Positions 51,234 through 63,337 of a DNA stretch of 64,000 nt are shown here, in pieces. A program made the position numbers and the translations under genes. Source of the DNA: Rattus norvegicus. Lineage: Eukaryota > Chordata > Mammalia > Rodentia > Muridae. The stretch lies in contig NC_086032.1 in assembly GCF_036323735.1 (NCBI RefSeq), forward strand, positions 47,671,335 through 47,735,334. Direction: 5' to 3'. How positions within the stretch are numbered: position 1 is the first letter of the stretch; every line of letters begins with the position of its first letter. The notes beneath the pieces are model-generated. The model saw only the letters and a list, made by a program, of their open reading frames with translations, ran no database searches and was not told the origin of the DNA.

Positions 51234-54059
51234 GAATTCGGTTAGTTCCCAATAGGCCGCAGTAGTAATAAGTGGACTCTTCGGGATATAGAAAAATTTT
51301 CACGAATGGAATCAAAATTTCTAGGCGAATTCAGTGAGTTCCCAATGGGACATGCTTGTATGAGTTTGCTATTCAATATCGAGCAACATTTTAAGGAACG
51401 GAATCTAAGTATCATGGTGAATTCAGTAGGTTCCCAGTAGGATTCGCATGTAATAATCTTGTTATTCAAGATAGAGCAACGTTTTAACCATCTGAGACAC
51501 TGTTTCTTTGTGAATTCAGTTAGTTCCTAGTAGCCTGCTCTTGTAATATGTGTACTTTTAAAGATTTACAAAAATTTGGTGAGCCGAATCTGAGTAACAT
51601 GGTGAATTCGGTTAGTTCCCAATAGGCCCCAGTAGTAATAAGTGGACTGTTCGGGATATAGAAAAATTTTCACGAATGGAATCAAAATTTCTAGTCGAAT
51701 TCAGTGTGTTCCCAAAGGGACATACATGTATGATTGCTTTTCCATATCGAGCAACATTTTAAGGAACGGAGTCTAAGTATCATGGTGAATTAGTATGTTA
51801 CCAATAGGATTCGCATGAAATAAGCTTGTTATTCAAGATAGAGCAACGTTTAAACGAACTGAGACACTGTTTCTTTGTGAATTCAGCAAGTTCCTAGTAG
51901 CCTGCGCTTGTAATATGTGTACTTTTAAAGATTTATAAAAATTTGGTGAGCCGAATCTGAGTAACATGGTCTATTCCGTGAGTTCCCAATAGGCCGCAGT
52001 TGTAATAAGTGGACTGTTCGGGATATAGAAAAATTTTCACGAACGGAATCAAAATTTCTAGGCGAATTCAGTGAGTTCCCAATGGGACATGCTTGTATGA
52101 GTTTGCTATTCAATATCGAGCAACATTTTAAGGAACGGAATCTAAGTATCATGGTGAATTCAGTATGTTCCCAATAGGTTCGCATGTAATAAGCTTGTTA
52201 TTCAATATAGAGCAAAGTTTTAACGATCTGAGACACTGTTTCGTTGTGAATTCAGTTAGTTCCCAGTAGCCTGCTCTTGTAATATGTGTACTTTTAAAGA
52301 TTTATTAAAATTTGGTGACCCGAATATGAGTAACATGGTGAATTCGGTTAGTTCCCAATAGGCCGCAGTAGTAATAAGTGGACTGTTCGGGATATAGAAA
52401 AATTTTCACGAATGGAATCAAAATTTCTAGGCGAATTCAGTGAGTTCCCAATGGGACATGCTTGTATGAGTTTGCTTTTCAATATCGAGCAACATTTTAA
52501 GGAACGGAATCTAAGTATCATGGTGAATTCAGTTGGTGCCCAATAAGTTTCGCATGAAATAAGCTTGTTATTCAAGATAGAGCAATGTTTTAACGAACTG
52601 AGACACTGTTTCGTTGTGAACTCAGTTAGTTCCCGGTAGCCTGCTCTTGTAATATGTGTACTTTTAAAGATTTATAAAAATTTGGTGAGCCGAATCTGAG
52701 TAACATTGTGAATTCGGTTAGTTCCCAATAGGCCGCAGTAGTAATAAGTGGACTGTTCGGGATATAGAAAAATTTTCACGAATGGAATCAAAATTTCTAG
52801 GCGAATTCAGTGAGTTCCCAATGGGAAATGCTTGTATGAGTTTGCTTTTCAATACTGAGCAACATTTTAAGGAACGGAATCTAAGTATCATGGTGAATTG
52901 AGTAGGTTCCCAATAGGATTCGCATGTAATAAGCTTGTTATTCAAGATAGAGCAACGTTTAAACGAACTGAGACACTGTTTCTTTGTGAATTCAGTTAGT
53001 TCCTCGTAGCCTGCTCTTGTAATATGTGTACATTTAAAGATTTATAAAAATTTGGAGAGCCGAATCTGAGTAACATGGTGAATTCGGTTAGATCCCAATA
53101 GACCGCAGTAGTAATAAGTGGACTGTTCGGGATATAGAAAAAATTTCACGAATGGAATCAAAATTTCTAGGCGAATTCAGTGAGTTCCCAAAGGGACATA
53201 CTTGTATGAGATTGCTTTTCAATATCGAGCTACATTTTAAGTAACGGAATCTAAGTATCATGGTGAATTCAGTAGGTTCCCAATAGGATTCGCATGAAAT
53301 AAGCTTGTTATTCAAGAAAGAGCAACGTTTAAACGAACTGAGACACTGTTTCTTTGTGAATTCAGTTAGTTCCTAAGAGCCTGCTCTTGTAATATGTGTA
53401 CATTTAAAGATTTATAAAAATTTGGTGAGCCGAATCTGAGTAACTAGGTGAATTCGGTTAGTTCCCAATAGGCCGCAGTAGTAATAAGTGGACTGTTCGG
53501 GATATAGAAAAATTTTCACGAATGGAATCAAAATTTCTAGGCGAATTCAGTGAGTTCCCAATGGGACATGCTTGTATGAGTTTGCTTTTCAATACTGAGC
53601 AACATTTTAAGGAACGGAATCTAAGTATCATGGTGAATTCAGTAGGTTCCCAATAGGATTCGCATGAAATAAGCTTGTTATTCAAGATAGAGCAACGTTT
53701 AAACGAACTGAGACACTGTTTCTTTGTGAATTCAGTTAGTTCCTAGTAGCCTGCTCTTGTAATATGTGTACATTTAAAGATTTATAAAAATTTCGTGAGC
53801 CGAATCTGAGTAAAATGGTGAATTCGGTTAGTTCCCAATAGGCCGCAGTAGTAATAAGTGGAATGTTCGGGATATAGAAAAATTTTCACGAATGGAATCA
53901 AAATTTCTAGGCGAATTCAGTGAGTTCCCAAAGGGACATACTTGTATGAGATTGCTTTTCAATATCGAGCTACATTTTAAGTAACGGAATCTAAGTATCA
54001 TGGTGAATTCAGTAGGATCCCAATAGGATTCGCATGTAATAAGCTTGTTATTCAAGATA
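48889..54059. repeat. 14-unit tandem duplication, copy 2
   Basis: It begins at the D-to-A switch inside the unit 48,649-49,018. It ends near 54,060, where copy 1 continues as A-like and this copy stays D-like (GATAGTGCAACG). Because the end of copy 1 is exactly the start of copy 2, one unequal exchange between a D unit and an A unit in S3 explains the whole structure. Confidence 0.9.
51234..52709. repeat. Four-unit HOR copy (A-B/E-F-G), 1,476 bp
   Basis: Duplicate of 46,063-47,538 at +5,171 bp. It has the same B/E breakpoint, the same GTTACCAATAGG in E, CTGCGCTTG near 51,902, CTATTCCG in F and CCGAATATGAG near 52,321. Confidence 0.88.
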
Positions 54060-57000
54060 GTGCAACGTTTAAACGAACTGAGACACTGTTTCTTTGTGAA
54101 TTCAGTTAGTTCCGGGTAGCCTGCTCTTGTAATATGTGTACTTTTAAAGATTTATAAAAATTTGGTGAGCCGAATCTGAGTAACATGGTGAATTCGGTTA
54201 GTGCCCAATAGGCCGCAGTAGTAATAAGTGGACTGTTCGGTATATAGAAAAATTTTCACGAATGGAATCAAAATTTCTAGGCGAATTCAGTGAGTTCCCA
54301 ATGGGACATGCTTGTATGAGTTTGCTTTTCAATATCGAGCAACATTTTAAGGAACGGAGTCTAAGTATCAAGGTGAATTAGTATGTTACCAATAGGATTC
54401 GCATGAAATAAGCTTGTTATTCAAGATAGAGCAACGTTTAAACGAACTGAGACACTGTTTCTTTGTGAATTCAGCAAGTTCCTAGTAGCCTGCTCTTGTA
54501 ATATGTGTACTTTTAAAGATTTATAAAAATTTGGTGAGCCGAATCTGAGTAACATGGTCTATTCGGTGAGTTCCCAATAGGCCGCAGTTGTAATAAGTGG
54601 ACTGTTCGGGATATAGAAAAATTTTCACGAACGGAATCAAAATTTCTAGGCGAATTCAGTGAGTTCCCAATGGGACATGCTTGTATGAGTTTGCTATTCA
54701 ATATCGAGCAACATTTTAAGGAACGGAATCTAAGTATCATGGTGAATTCAGTATGTTCCCAATAGGTTCGCATGTAATAAGCTTGTTATTCAATATAGAG
54801 CAAAGTTTTAACGATCTGAGACACTGTTTCGTTGTGAATTCAGTTAGTTCCCAGTAGCCTGCTCTTGTAATATGTGTACTTTTAAAGATTTATTAAAATT
54901 TGGTGACCCGAATCTGAGTAACATGGTGAATTCGGTTAGTTCCCAATAGGCCGCAGTAGTAATAAGTGGACTGTTCGGGATATAGAAAAATTTTCACGAA
55001 TGGAATCAAAATTTCTAGGCGAATTCAGTGAGTTCCCAATGGGACATGCTTGTATGAGTTTGCTTTTCAATATCGAGCAACATTTTAAGGAACGGAATCT
55101 AAGTATCATGGTGAATTCAGTTGGTGCCCAATAAGTTTCGCATGAAATAAGCTTGTTATTCAAGATAGAGCAATGTTTTAACGAACTGAGACACTGTTTC
55201 GTTGTGAACTCAGTTAGTTCCCGGTAGCCTGCTCTTGTAATATGTGTACTTTTAAAGATTTATAAAAATTTGGTGAGCCGAATCTGAGTAACATTGTGAA
55301 TTCGGTTAGTTCCCAATAGGCCGCAGTAGTAATAAGTGGACTGTTCGGGATATAGAAAAATTTTCACGAATGGAATCAAAATTTCTAGGCGAATTCAGTG
55401 AGTTCCCAATGGGAAATGCTTGTATGAGTTTGCTTTTCAATACTGAGGAACATTTTAAGGAACAGAATCTAAGTATCATGGTGAATTGAGTAGGTTCCCA
55501 ATAGGATTCGCATGTAATAAGCTTGTTATTCAAGATAGAGCAACGTTTAAACGAACTGAGACACTGTTTCTTTGTGAATTCAGTTAGTTCCTCGTAGCCT
55601 GCTCTTGTAATATGTGTACATTTAAAGATTTATAAAAATTTGGAGAGCCGAATCTGAGTAACATGGTGAATTCGGTTAGTTCCCAATAGACCGCAGTAGT
55701 AATAAGTGGACTGTTCGGGATATAGAAAAAATTTCACGAATGGAATCAAAATTTCTAGGCGAATTCAGTGAGTTCCCAAAGGGACATACTTGTATGAGAT
55801 TGCTTTTCAATATCGAGCTACATTTTAAGTAACGGAATCTAAGTATCATGGTGAATTCAGTAGGTTCCCAATAGGATTCGCATGAAATAAGCTTGTTATT
55901 CAAGAAAGAGCAACGTTTAAACGAACTGAGACACTGTTTCTTTGTGAATTCAGTTAGTTCCTAAGAGCCTGCTCTTGTAATATGTGTACATTTAAAGATT
56001 TATAAAAATTTGGTGAGCCGAATCTGAGTAACATGGTGAATTCGGTTAGTTCCCAATAGGCCGCAGTAGTAATAAGTGGACTGTTCGGGATATAGAAAAA
56101 TTTTCACGAATGGAATCAAAATTTCTAGGCGAATTCAGTGAGTTCCCAATGGGACATGCTTGTATGAGTTTGCTTTTCAATACTGAGCAACATTTTAAGG
56201 AACGGAATCTAAGTATCATGGTGAATTCAGTAGGTTCCCAATAGGATTCGCATGAAATAAGCTTGTTATTCAAGATAGAGCAACGTTTAAACGAACTGAG
56301 ACACTGTTTCTTTGTGAATTCAGTTAGTTCCTAGTAGCCTGCTCTTGTAATATGTGTACATTTAAAGATTTATAAAAATTTGGTGAGCCGAATCTGAGTA
56401 AAATGGTGAATTCGGTTAGTTCCCAATAGGCCGCAGTAGTAATAAGTGGAATGTTCGGGATATAGAAAAATTTTCACGAATGGAATCAAAATTTCTAGGC
56501 GAATTCAGTGAGTTCCCAAAGGGACATACTTGTATGAGATTGCTTTTCAATATCGAGCTACATTTTAAGTAACGGAATCTAAGTATCATGGTGAATTCAG
56601 TAGGATCCCAATAGGATTCGCATGTAATAAGCTTGTTATTCAAGATAGTGCAACGTTTAAACGAACTGAGACACTGTTTCTTTGTGAATTCAGTTAGTTC
56701 CGGGTAGCCTGCTCTTGTAATATGTGTACTTTTAAAGATTTATAAAAATTTGGTGAGCCGAATCTGAGTAACATGGTGAATTCGGTTAGTGCCCAATAGG
56801 CCGCAGTAGTAATAAGTGGACTGTTCGGTATATAGAAAAATTTTCACGAATGGAATCAAAATTTCTAGGCGAATTCAGTGAGTTCCCAATGGGACATGCT
56901 TGTATGAGTTTGCTTTTCAATATCGAGCAACATTTTAAGGAACGGAGTCTAAGTTTCATGGTGAATTAGTATGTTCCCAATAGGATTCGCATGAAATAAG

Positions 57001-57131
57001 CTTGTTATTCAAGATAGAGCAACGTTTAAACGAACTGAGACACTGTTTCTTTGTGAATTCAGTAAGTTCCTAGTAGCCTGCTCTTGTAATATGTGTACTT
57101 TTAAAGATTTATAAAAATTTGGTGAGCCGAA
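52695..57131. repeat. 12-unit tandem duplication, copy 1
   Basis: 4,437 bp repeated directly to the right: X-Y-C-D-E-F-G-X-Y-C-D-E. Edges lie in the conserved GAATCTGAGTAACAT stretch and cannot be fixed to the base. Confidence 0.88.
52710..55297. repeat. Seven-unit HOR, second version (X-Y-C-D-E-F-G), 2,588 bp
   Basis: X 52,710-53,079 has ATGGGAAATGC, a C-like S2 (CAATACTGAGC), GAATTGAGTAGG, CCTCGTAGCC and TTGGAGAGCC. Y 53,080-53,449 has AGACCGCAG and GAAAAAATTTCACG. Its S2 is D-like (CAAAGGGACATAC, AAGTAACGG) and its S3-S4 are B-like (AAGAAAGAGC, CCTAAGAGCC). C to G follow as in the canonical order. Y therefore looks like a D/B recombinant. E has ATCAAGGTG and GTTACC variants, shared at +4,437 bp. 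Confidence 0.9.
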
Positions 57132-57146
57132 TCTGAGTAACATTGT
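55298..57146. repeat. Five-unit HOR copy (X-Y-C-D-E), 1,849 bp
   Basis: F and G are absent. The E unit at 56,778 ends with the border sequence normally found at the end of G (GAGTAACATTGTG) and is followed directly by X at 57,147. X here has GACTGAGGAACATT's relative TACTGAGGAAC and AACAGAATC, private to this unit and its copy at 59,735. Confidence 0.86.
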
Positions 57147-60100
57147 GAATTCGGTTAGTTCCCAATAGGCCGCAGTAGTAATAAGTGGACTGTTCGGGAT
57201 ATAGAAAAATTTTCACGAATGGAATCAAAATTTCTAGGCGAATTCAGTGAGTTCCCAATGGGAAATGCTTGTATGAGTTTGCTTTTCAATACTGAGCAAC
57301 ATTTTAAGGAACGGAATCTAAGTATCATGGTGAATTGAGTAGGTTCCCAATAGGATTCGCATGTAATAAGCTTGTTATTCAAGATAGAGCAACGTTTAAA
57401 CGAACTGAGACACTGTTTCTTTGTGAATTCAGTTAGTTCCTCGTAGCCTGCTCTTGTAATATGTGTACATTTAAAGATTTATAAAAATTTGGAGAGCCGA
57501 ATCTGAGTAACATGGTGAATTCGGTTAGATCCCAATAGACCGCAGTAGTAATAAGTGGACTGTTCGGGATATAGAAAAAATTTCACGAATGGAATCAAAA
57601 TTTCTAGGCGAATTCAGTGAGTTCCCAAAGGGACATACTTGTATGAGATTGCTTTTCAATATCGAGCTACATTTTAAGTAACGGAATCTAAGTATCATGG
57701 TGAATTCAGTAGGTTCCCAATAGGATTCGCATGAAATAAGCTTGTTATTCAAGAAAGAGCAACGTTTAAACGAACTGAGACACTGTTTCTTTGTGAATTC
57801 AGTTAGTTCCTAAGAGCCTGCTCTTGTAATATGTGTACATTTAAAGATTTATAAAAATTTGGTGAGCCGAATCTGAGTAACTAGGTGAATTCGGTTAGTT
57901 CCCAATAGGCCGCAGTAGTAATAAGTGGACTGTTCGGGATATAGAAAAATTTTCACGAATGGAATCAAAATTTCTAGGCGAATTCAGTGAGTTCCCAATG
58001 GGACATGCTTGTATGAGTTTGCTTTTCAATACTGAGCAACATTTTAAGGAACGGAATCTAAGTATCATGGTGAATTCAGTAGGTTCCCAATAGGATTCGC
58101 ATGAAATAAGCTTGTTATTCAAGATAGAGCAACGTTTAAACGAACTGAGACACTGTTTCTTTGTGAATTCAGTTAGTTCCTAGTAGCCTGCTCTTGTAAT
58201 ATGTGTACATTTAAAGATTTATAAAAATTTCGTGAGCCGAATCTGAGTAAAATGGTGAATTCGGTTAGTTCCCAATAGGCCGCAGTAGTAATAAGTGGAA
58301 TGTTCGGGATATAGAAAAATTTTCACGAATGGAATCAAAATTTCTAGGCGAATTCAGTGAGTTCCCAAAGGGACATACTTGTATGAGATTGCTTTTCAAT
58401 ATCGAGCTACATTTTAAGTAACGGAATCTAAGTATCATGGTGAATTCAGTAGGATCCCAATAGGATTCGCATGTAATAAGCTTGTTATTCAAGATAGTGC
58501 AACGTTTAAACGAACTGAGACACTGTTTCTTTGTGAATTCAGTTAGTTCCGGGTAGCCTGCTCTTGTAATATGTGTACTTTTAAAGATTTATAAAAATTT
58601 GGTGAGCCGAATCTGAGTAACATGGTGAATTCGGTTAGTGCCCAATAGGCCGCAGTAGTAATAAGTGGACTGTTCGGTATATAGAAAAATTTTCACGAAT
58701 GGAATCAAAATTTCTAGGCGAATTCAGTGAGTTCCCAATGGGACATGCTTGTATGAGTTTGCTTTTCAATATCGAGCAACATTTTAAGGAACGGAGTCTA
58801 AGTATCAAGGTGAATTAGTATGTTACCAATAGGATTCGCATGAAATAAGCTTGTTATTCAAGATAGAGCAACGTTTAAACGAACTGAGACACTGTTTCTT
58901 TGTGAATTCAGCAAGTTCCTAGTAGCCTGCTCTTGTAATATGTGTACTTTTAAAGATTTATAAAAATTTGGTGAGCCGAATCTGAGTAACATGGTCTATT
59001 CGGTGAGTTCCCAATAGGCCGCAGTTGTAATAAGTGGACTGTTCGGGATATAGAAAAATTTTCACGAACGGAATCAAAATTTCTAGGCGAATTCAGTGAG
59101 TTCCCAATGGGACATGCTTGTATGAGTTTGCTATTCAATATCGAGCAACATTTTAAGGAACGGAATCTAAGTATCATGGTGAATTCAGTATGTTCCCAAT
59201 AGGTTCGCATGTAATAAGCTTGTTATTCAATATAGAGCAAAGTTTTAACGATCTGAGACACTGTTTCGTTGTGAATTCAGTTAGTTCCCAGTAGCCTGCT
59301 CTTGTAATATGTGTACTTTTAAAGATTTATTAAAATTTGGTGACCCGAATCTGAGTAACATGGTGAATTCGGTTAGTTCCCAATAGGCCGCAGTAGTAAT
59401 AAGTGGACTGTTCGGGATATAGAAAAATTTTCACGAATGGAATCAAAATTTCTAGGCGAATTCAGTGAGTTCCCAATGGGACATGCTTGTATGAGTTTGC
59501 TTTTCAATATCGAGCAACATTTTAAGGAACGGAATCTAAGTATCATGGTGAATTCAGTTGGTGCCCAATAAGTTTCGCATGAAATAAGCTTGTTATTCAA
59601 GATAGAGCAATGTTTTAACGAACTGAGACACTGTTTCGTTGTGAACTCAGTTAGTTCCCGGTAGCCTGCTCTTGTAATATGTGTACTTTTAAAGATTTAT
59701 AAAAATTTGGTGAGCCGAATCTGAGTAACATTGTGAATTCGGTTAGTTCCCAATAGGCCGCAGTAGTAATAAGTGGACTGTTCGGGATATAGAAAAATTT
59801 TCACGAATGGAATCAAAATTTCTAGGCGAATTCAGTGAGTTCCCAATGGGAAATGCTTGTATGAGTTTGCTTTTCAATACTGAGGAACATTTTAAGGAAC
59901 AGAATCTAAGTATCATGGTGAATTGAGTAGGTTCCCAATAGGATTCGCATGTAATAAGCTTGTTATTCAAGATAGAGCAACGTTTAAACGAACTGAGACA
60001 CTGTTTCTTTGTGAATTCAGTTAGTTCCTCGTAGCCTGCTCTTGTAATATGTGTACATTTAAAGATTTATAAAAATTTGGAGAGCCGAATCTGAGTAACA

Positions 60101-61575
60101 TGGTGAATTCGGTTAGTTCCCAATAGACCGCAGTAGTAATAAGTGGACTGTTCGGGATATAGAAAAAATTTCACGAATGGAATCAAAATTTCTAGGCGAA
60201 TTCAGTGAGTTCCCAAAGGGACATACTTGTATGAGATTGCTTTTCAATATCGAGCTACATTTTAAGTAACGGAATCTAAGTATCATGGTGAATTCAGTAG
60301 GTTCCCAATAGGATTCGCATGAAATAAGCTTGTTATTCAAGAAAGAGCAACGTTTAAACGAACTGAGACACTGTTTCTTTGTGAATTCAGTTAGTTCCTA
60401 AGAGCCTGCTCTTGTAATATGTGTACATTTAAAGATTTATAAAAATTTGGTGAGCCGAATCTGAGTAACATGGTGAATTCGGTTAGTTCCCAATAGGCCG
60501 CAGTAGTAATAAGTGGACTGTTCGGGATATAGAAAAATTTTCACGAATGGAATCAAAATTTCTAGGCGAATTCAGTGAGTTCCCAATGGGACATGCTTGT
60601 ATGAGTTTGCTTTTCAATACTGAGCAACATTTTAAGGAACGGAATCTAAGTATCATGGTGAATTCAGTAGGTTCCCAATAGGATTCGCATGAAATAAGCT
60701 TGTTATTCAAGATAGAGCAACGTTTAAACGAACTGAGACACTGTTTCTTTGTGAATTCAGTTAGTTCCTAGTAGCCTGCTCTTGTAATATGTGTACATTT
60801 AAAGATTTATAAAAATTTGGTGAGCCGAATCTGAGTAAAATGGTGAATTCGGTTAGTTCCCAATAGGCCGCAGTAGTAATAAGTGGAATGTTCGGGATAT
60901 AGAAAAATTTTCACGAATGGAATCAAAATTTCTAGGCGAATTCAGTGAGTTCCCAAAGGGACATACTTGTATGAGATTGCTTTTCAATATCGAGCTACAT
61001 TTTAAGTAACGGAATCTAAGTATCATGGTGAATTCAGTAGGATCCCAATAGGATTCGCATGTAATAAGCTTGTTATTCAAGATAGTGCAACGTTTAAACG
61101 AACTGAGACACTGTTTCTTTGTGAATTCAGTTAGTTCCGGGTAGCCTGCTCTTGTAATATGTGTACTTTTAAAGATTTATAAAAATTTGGTGAGCCGAAT
61201 CTGAGTAACATGGTGAATTCGGTTAGTGCCCAATAGGCCGCAGTAGTAATAAGTGGACTGTTCGGTATATAGAAAAATTTTCACGAATGGAATCAAAATT
61301 TCTAGGCGAATTCAGTGAGTTCCCAATGGGACATGCTTGTATGAGTTTGCTTTTCAATATCGAGCAACATTTTAAGGAACGGAGTCTAAGTTTCATGGTG
61401 AATTAGTATGTTCCCAATAGGATTCGCATGAAATAAGCTTGTTATTCAAGATAGAGCAACGTTTAAACGAACTGAGACACTGTTTCTTTGTGAATTCAGT
61501 AAGTTCCTAGTAGCCTGCTCTTGTAATATGTGTACTTTTAAAGATTTATAAAAATTTGGTGAGCCGAATCTGAGT
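57132..61575. repeat. 12-unit tandem duplication, copy 2
   Basis: Adjacent copy at +4,437 bp. All rare variants named for the first copy recur: ATCAAGGTG at about 54,366 and 58,803, AAGTTTCATGG at 56,951 and 61,388, and TGAGGAACATT near 55,444 and 59,881. The match stops where copy 1 continues into X and copy 2 into F. Confidence 0.88.
57147..59734. repeat. Seven-unit HOR, second version (X-Y-C-D-E-F-G), 2,588 bp
   Basis: Copy of 52,710-55,297 at +4,437 bp. Shared rare variants are AGATCCCAATAGACC at the start of Y, GTAACTAGGTG before C, TTTCGTGAGCC before D, and ATCAAGGTG with GTTACC in E. Confidence 0.9.
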
Positions 61576-62321
61576 AACATGGTCTATTCGGTGAGTTCCC
61601 TATAGGCCGCAGTTGTAATAAGTGGACTGTTCGGGATATAGAAAAATTTTCACGAACGGAATCAAAATTTCTAGGCGAATTCAGTGAGTTCCCAATGGGA
61701 CATGCTTGTATGAGTTTGCTATTCAATATCGAGCAACATTTTAAGGAACGGAATCTAAGTATCATGGTGAATTCAGTATGTTCCCAATAGGTTCGCATGT
61801 AATAAGCTTGTTATTCAATATAGAGCAAAGTTTTAACGATCTGAGACACTGTTTCGTTGTGAATTCAGTTAGTTCCCAGTAGCCTGCTCTTGTAATATGT
61901 GTACTTTTGAAGATTTATTAAAATTTGGTGACCCGAATCTGAGTAACATGGTGAATTCGGTTAGTTCCCAATAGGCCGCAGTAGTAATAAGTGGACTGTT
62001 CCGGATATAGAAAAATTTCACGAATGGAATCAAAATTTCTAGGCGAATTCAGTGAGTTCCCAATGGGACATGCTTGTATGAGTTTGCTTTTCAATATCGA
62101 GCAACATTTTAAGGAACGGAATCTAAGTATCATGGTGAATTCAGTTGGTGCCCAATAAGTTTCGCATGAAATAAGCTTGTTATTCAAGATAGAGCAATGT
62201 TTTAACGAACTGAGACACTGTTTCGTTGTGAACTCAGTTAGTTCCCGGTAGCCTGCTCTTGTAATATGTGTACTTTTAAAGATTTATAAAAATTTGGTGA
62301 GCCGAATCTGAGTAACATTGT
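59735..62321. repeat. Seven-unit HOR, second version (X-Y-C-D-E-F-G), 2,587 bp
   Basis: X to E match 55,298-57,146 at +4,437 bp, including AAGTTTCATGG in E (56,951 and 61,388). F and G complete the order. F has TCCCTATAGG near 61,597. G has a 1-bp contraction (AAAAATTTCACG) near 62,012 and GTTCCGGATATAG. Confidence 0.9.
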
Positions 62322-63059
62322 GAATTCGGTTAGTTCCCAATAGGCCGCAGTAGTAATAAGTGGACTGTTCGGGATATAGAAAAATTTTCACGAATGGAAT
62401 CAAAATTTCTAGGCGAATTCAGTGAGTTCCCAATGGGACATGCTTGTATGAGTTTGCTATTCAATATCGAGCAACATTTTAAGGAACGGAATCGAAGTAT
62501 CATGGTGAATTCAGTAGGTTCCCAGTAGGATTCGCATGTAATAAGCTTGTTATTCAAGATAGAGCAACGTTTTAACCATCTGAAACACTGTTTCTTTGTG
62601 AATTCAGTTAGTTCCTAGTAGCCTGCTCTTGTAATATGTGTACTTTTGAAGATTTACAAAAATTTGGTGAGCCGAATCTGAGTAACATGGTGAATTCGGT
62701 TAGTTCCCAATAGGCCCCAGTAGTAATAAGTGGACTGTTCGGGATATAGAAAAATTTTCACGAATGGGATCAAAATTTTTAGTCGAATTCAGTGTGTTCC
62801 CAAAGGGACATACATGTATGATTGCTTTTCCATATCGAGCTACATTTTAAGGAACGGAATCTAAGTATCATGGTGAATTCAGTAGGTTCCCAAGAGGATT
62901 CGCATGAAATAAGCTTGTTATTCAAGAAAGAGCAACGTTTAAACGAACTGAGACACTGTTTCTTTGTGAATTCAGTTAGTTCCTAAGAGCCTGCTCTTGT
63001 AATATGTGTACATTTAAAGATTTATAAAAATTTGGTGAGCCGAATCTGAGTAACATGGT

Positions 63060-63152
63060 GAATTCGGTTAGTTCCCAATAGGCCGCAGTAGTAATAAGTG
63101 GACTGTTCGGGATATAGAAAAATTTTCACGAATGGAATCAAAATTTCTAGGC
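63060..63152 (+). repeat. Subrepeat S1 of the 370-bp unit (example, 93 bp)
   Basis: First quarter of a well-formed C-type unit. It opens with GAATTCGGTTAGTTCCCA, then GGCCGCAGTAGTAATAAGTG and a GTTCGGGATATAG segment. It carries two AnTn tracts, AAAAATTTT near subrepeat position 59 and AAAATTT near 81, whose A/T junctions are 21 bp apart. It ends in CTAGGC. Its middle (AATAAG, then TTCGGGATATAGAAA) aligns best with S3 (AATAAG, then TTCAAGATAGAGCAA). That pairing supports descent of S1 and S3 from one half of an older dimer. Confidence 0.9.
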
Positions 63153-63244
63153 GAATTCAGTGAGTTCCCAATGGGACATGCTTGTATGAGTTTGCTTTTC
63201 AATACTGAGCAACATTTTAAGGAACGGAATCTGAGTATCATGGT
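63153..63244 (+). repeat. Subrepeat S2 of the 370-bp unit (example, 92 bp)
   Basis: Second quarter of the same C-type unit. It opens with GAATTCAGTGAGTTCCCAAT and continues with GGGACATGCTTGTATGAG, a GCTTTTCAATAC segment typical of type C (other types have CAATATCGAG) and CATTTTAAGGAACGGAATC. It ends in TATCATGGT. The segments CTTGTA, CTTTT, GGAATCT and CATGGT line up in order with S4, marking S2 and S4 as sister halves. Most of the differences that define unit types D, B and X lie in this subrepeat. Confidence 0.9.
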
Positions 63245-63337
63245 GAATTCAGTAGGTTCCCAATAGGATTCGCATGAAATAAGCTTGTTATTCAAGATAG
63301 AGCAACGTTTAAACGAACTGAGACACTGTTTCTTTGT
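63245..63337 (+). repeat. Subrepeat S3 of the 370-bp unit (example, 93 bp)
   Basis: Third quarter of the C-type unit. It opens with GAATTCAGTAGGTTCCCAAT, followed by AGGATTCGCATG and the HindIII landmark ATAAGCTTGTTATTC. Then come GATAGAGCAA and the perfect 10-bp palindrome CGTTTAAACG, which contains a PmeI site. It ends in GAGACACTGTTTCTTTGT. In types F and G the palindrome is lost (GTTTTAACGA) and CTTTGT becomes CGTTGT. Those changes are useful for assigning unit type. Confidence 0.9.

Noticed and set aside
61538..61798. 86-codon minus-strand frame with an ATG start in every F unit
   Set aside because: It is extended only because F lost the TTA stop (GGTGAG instead of GGTTAG) and has a 1-bp deletion near its start. 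It is a side effect of F-type mutations, with no sign of coding selection.
63245..63337. CGTTTAAACG palindrome as an origin or protein site
   Set aside because: It is a perfect palindrome but only 10 bp, is lost in types F and G without any other change in the array, and nothing nearby supports a specific role.
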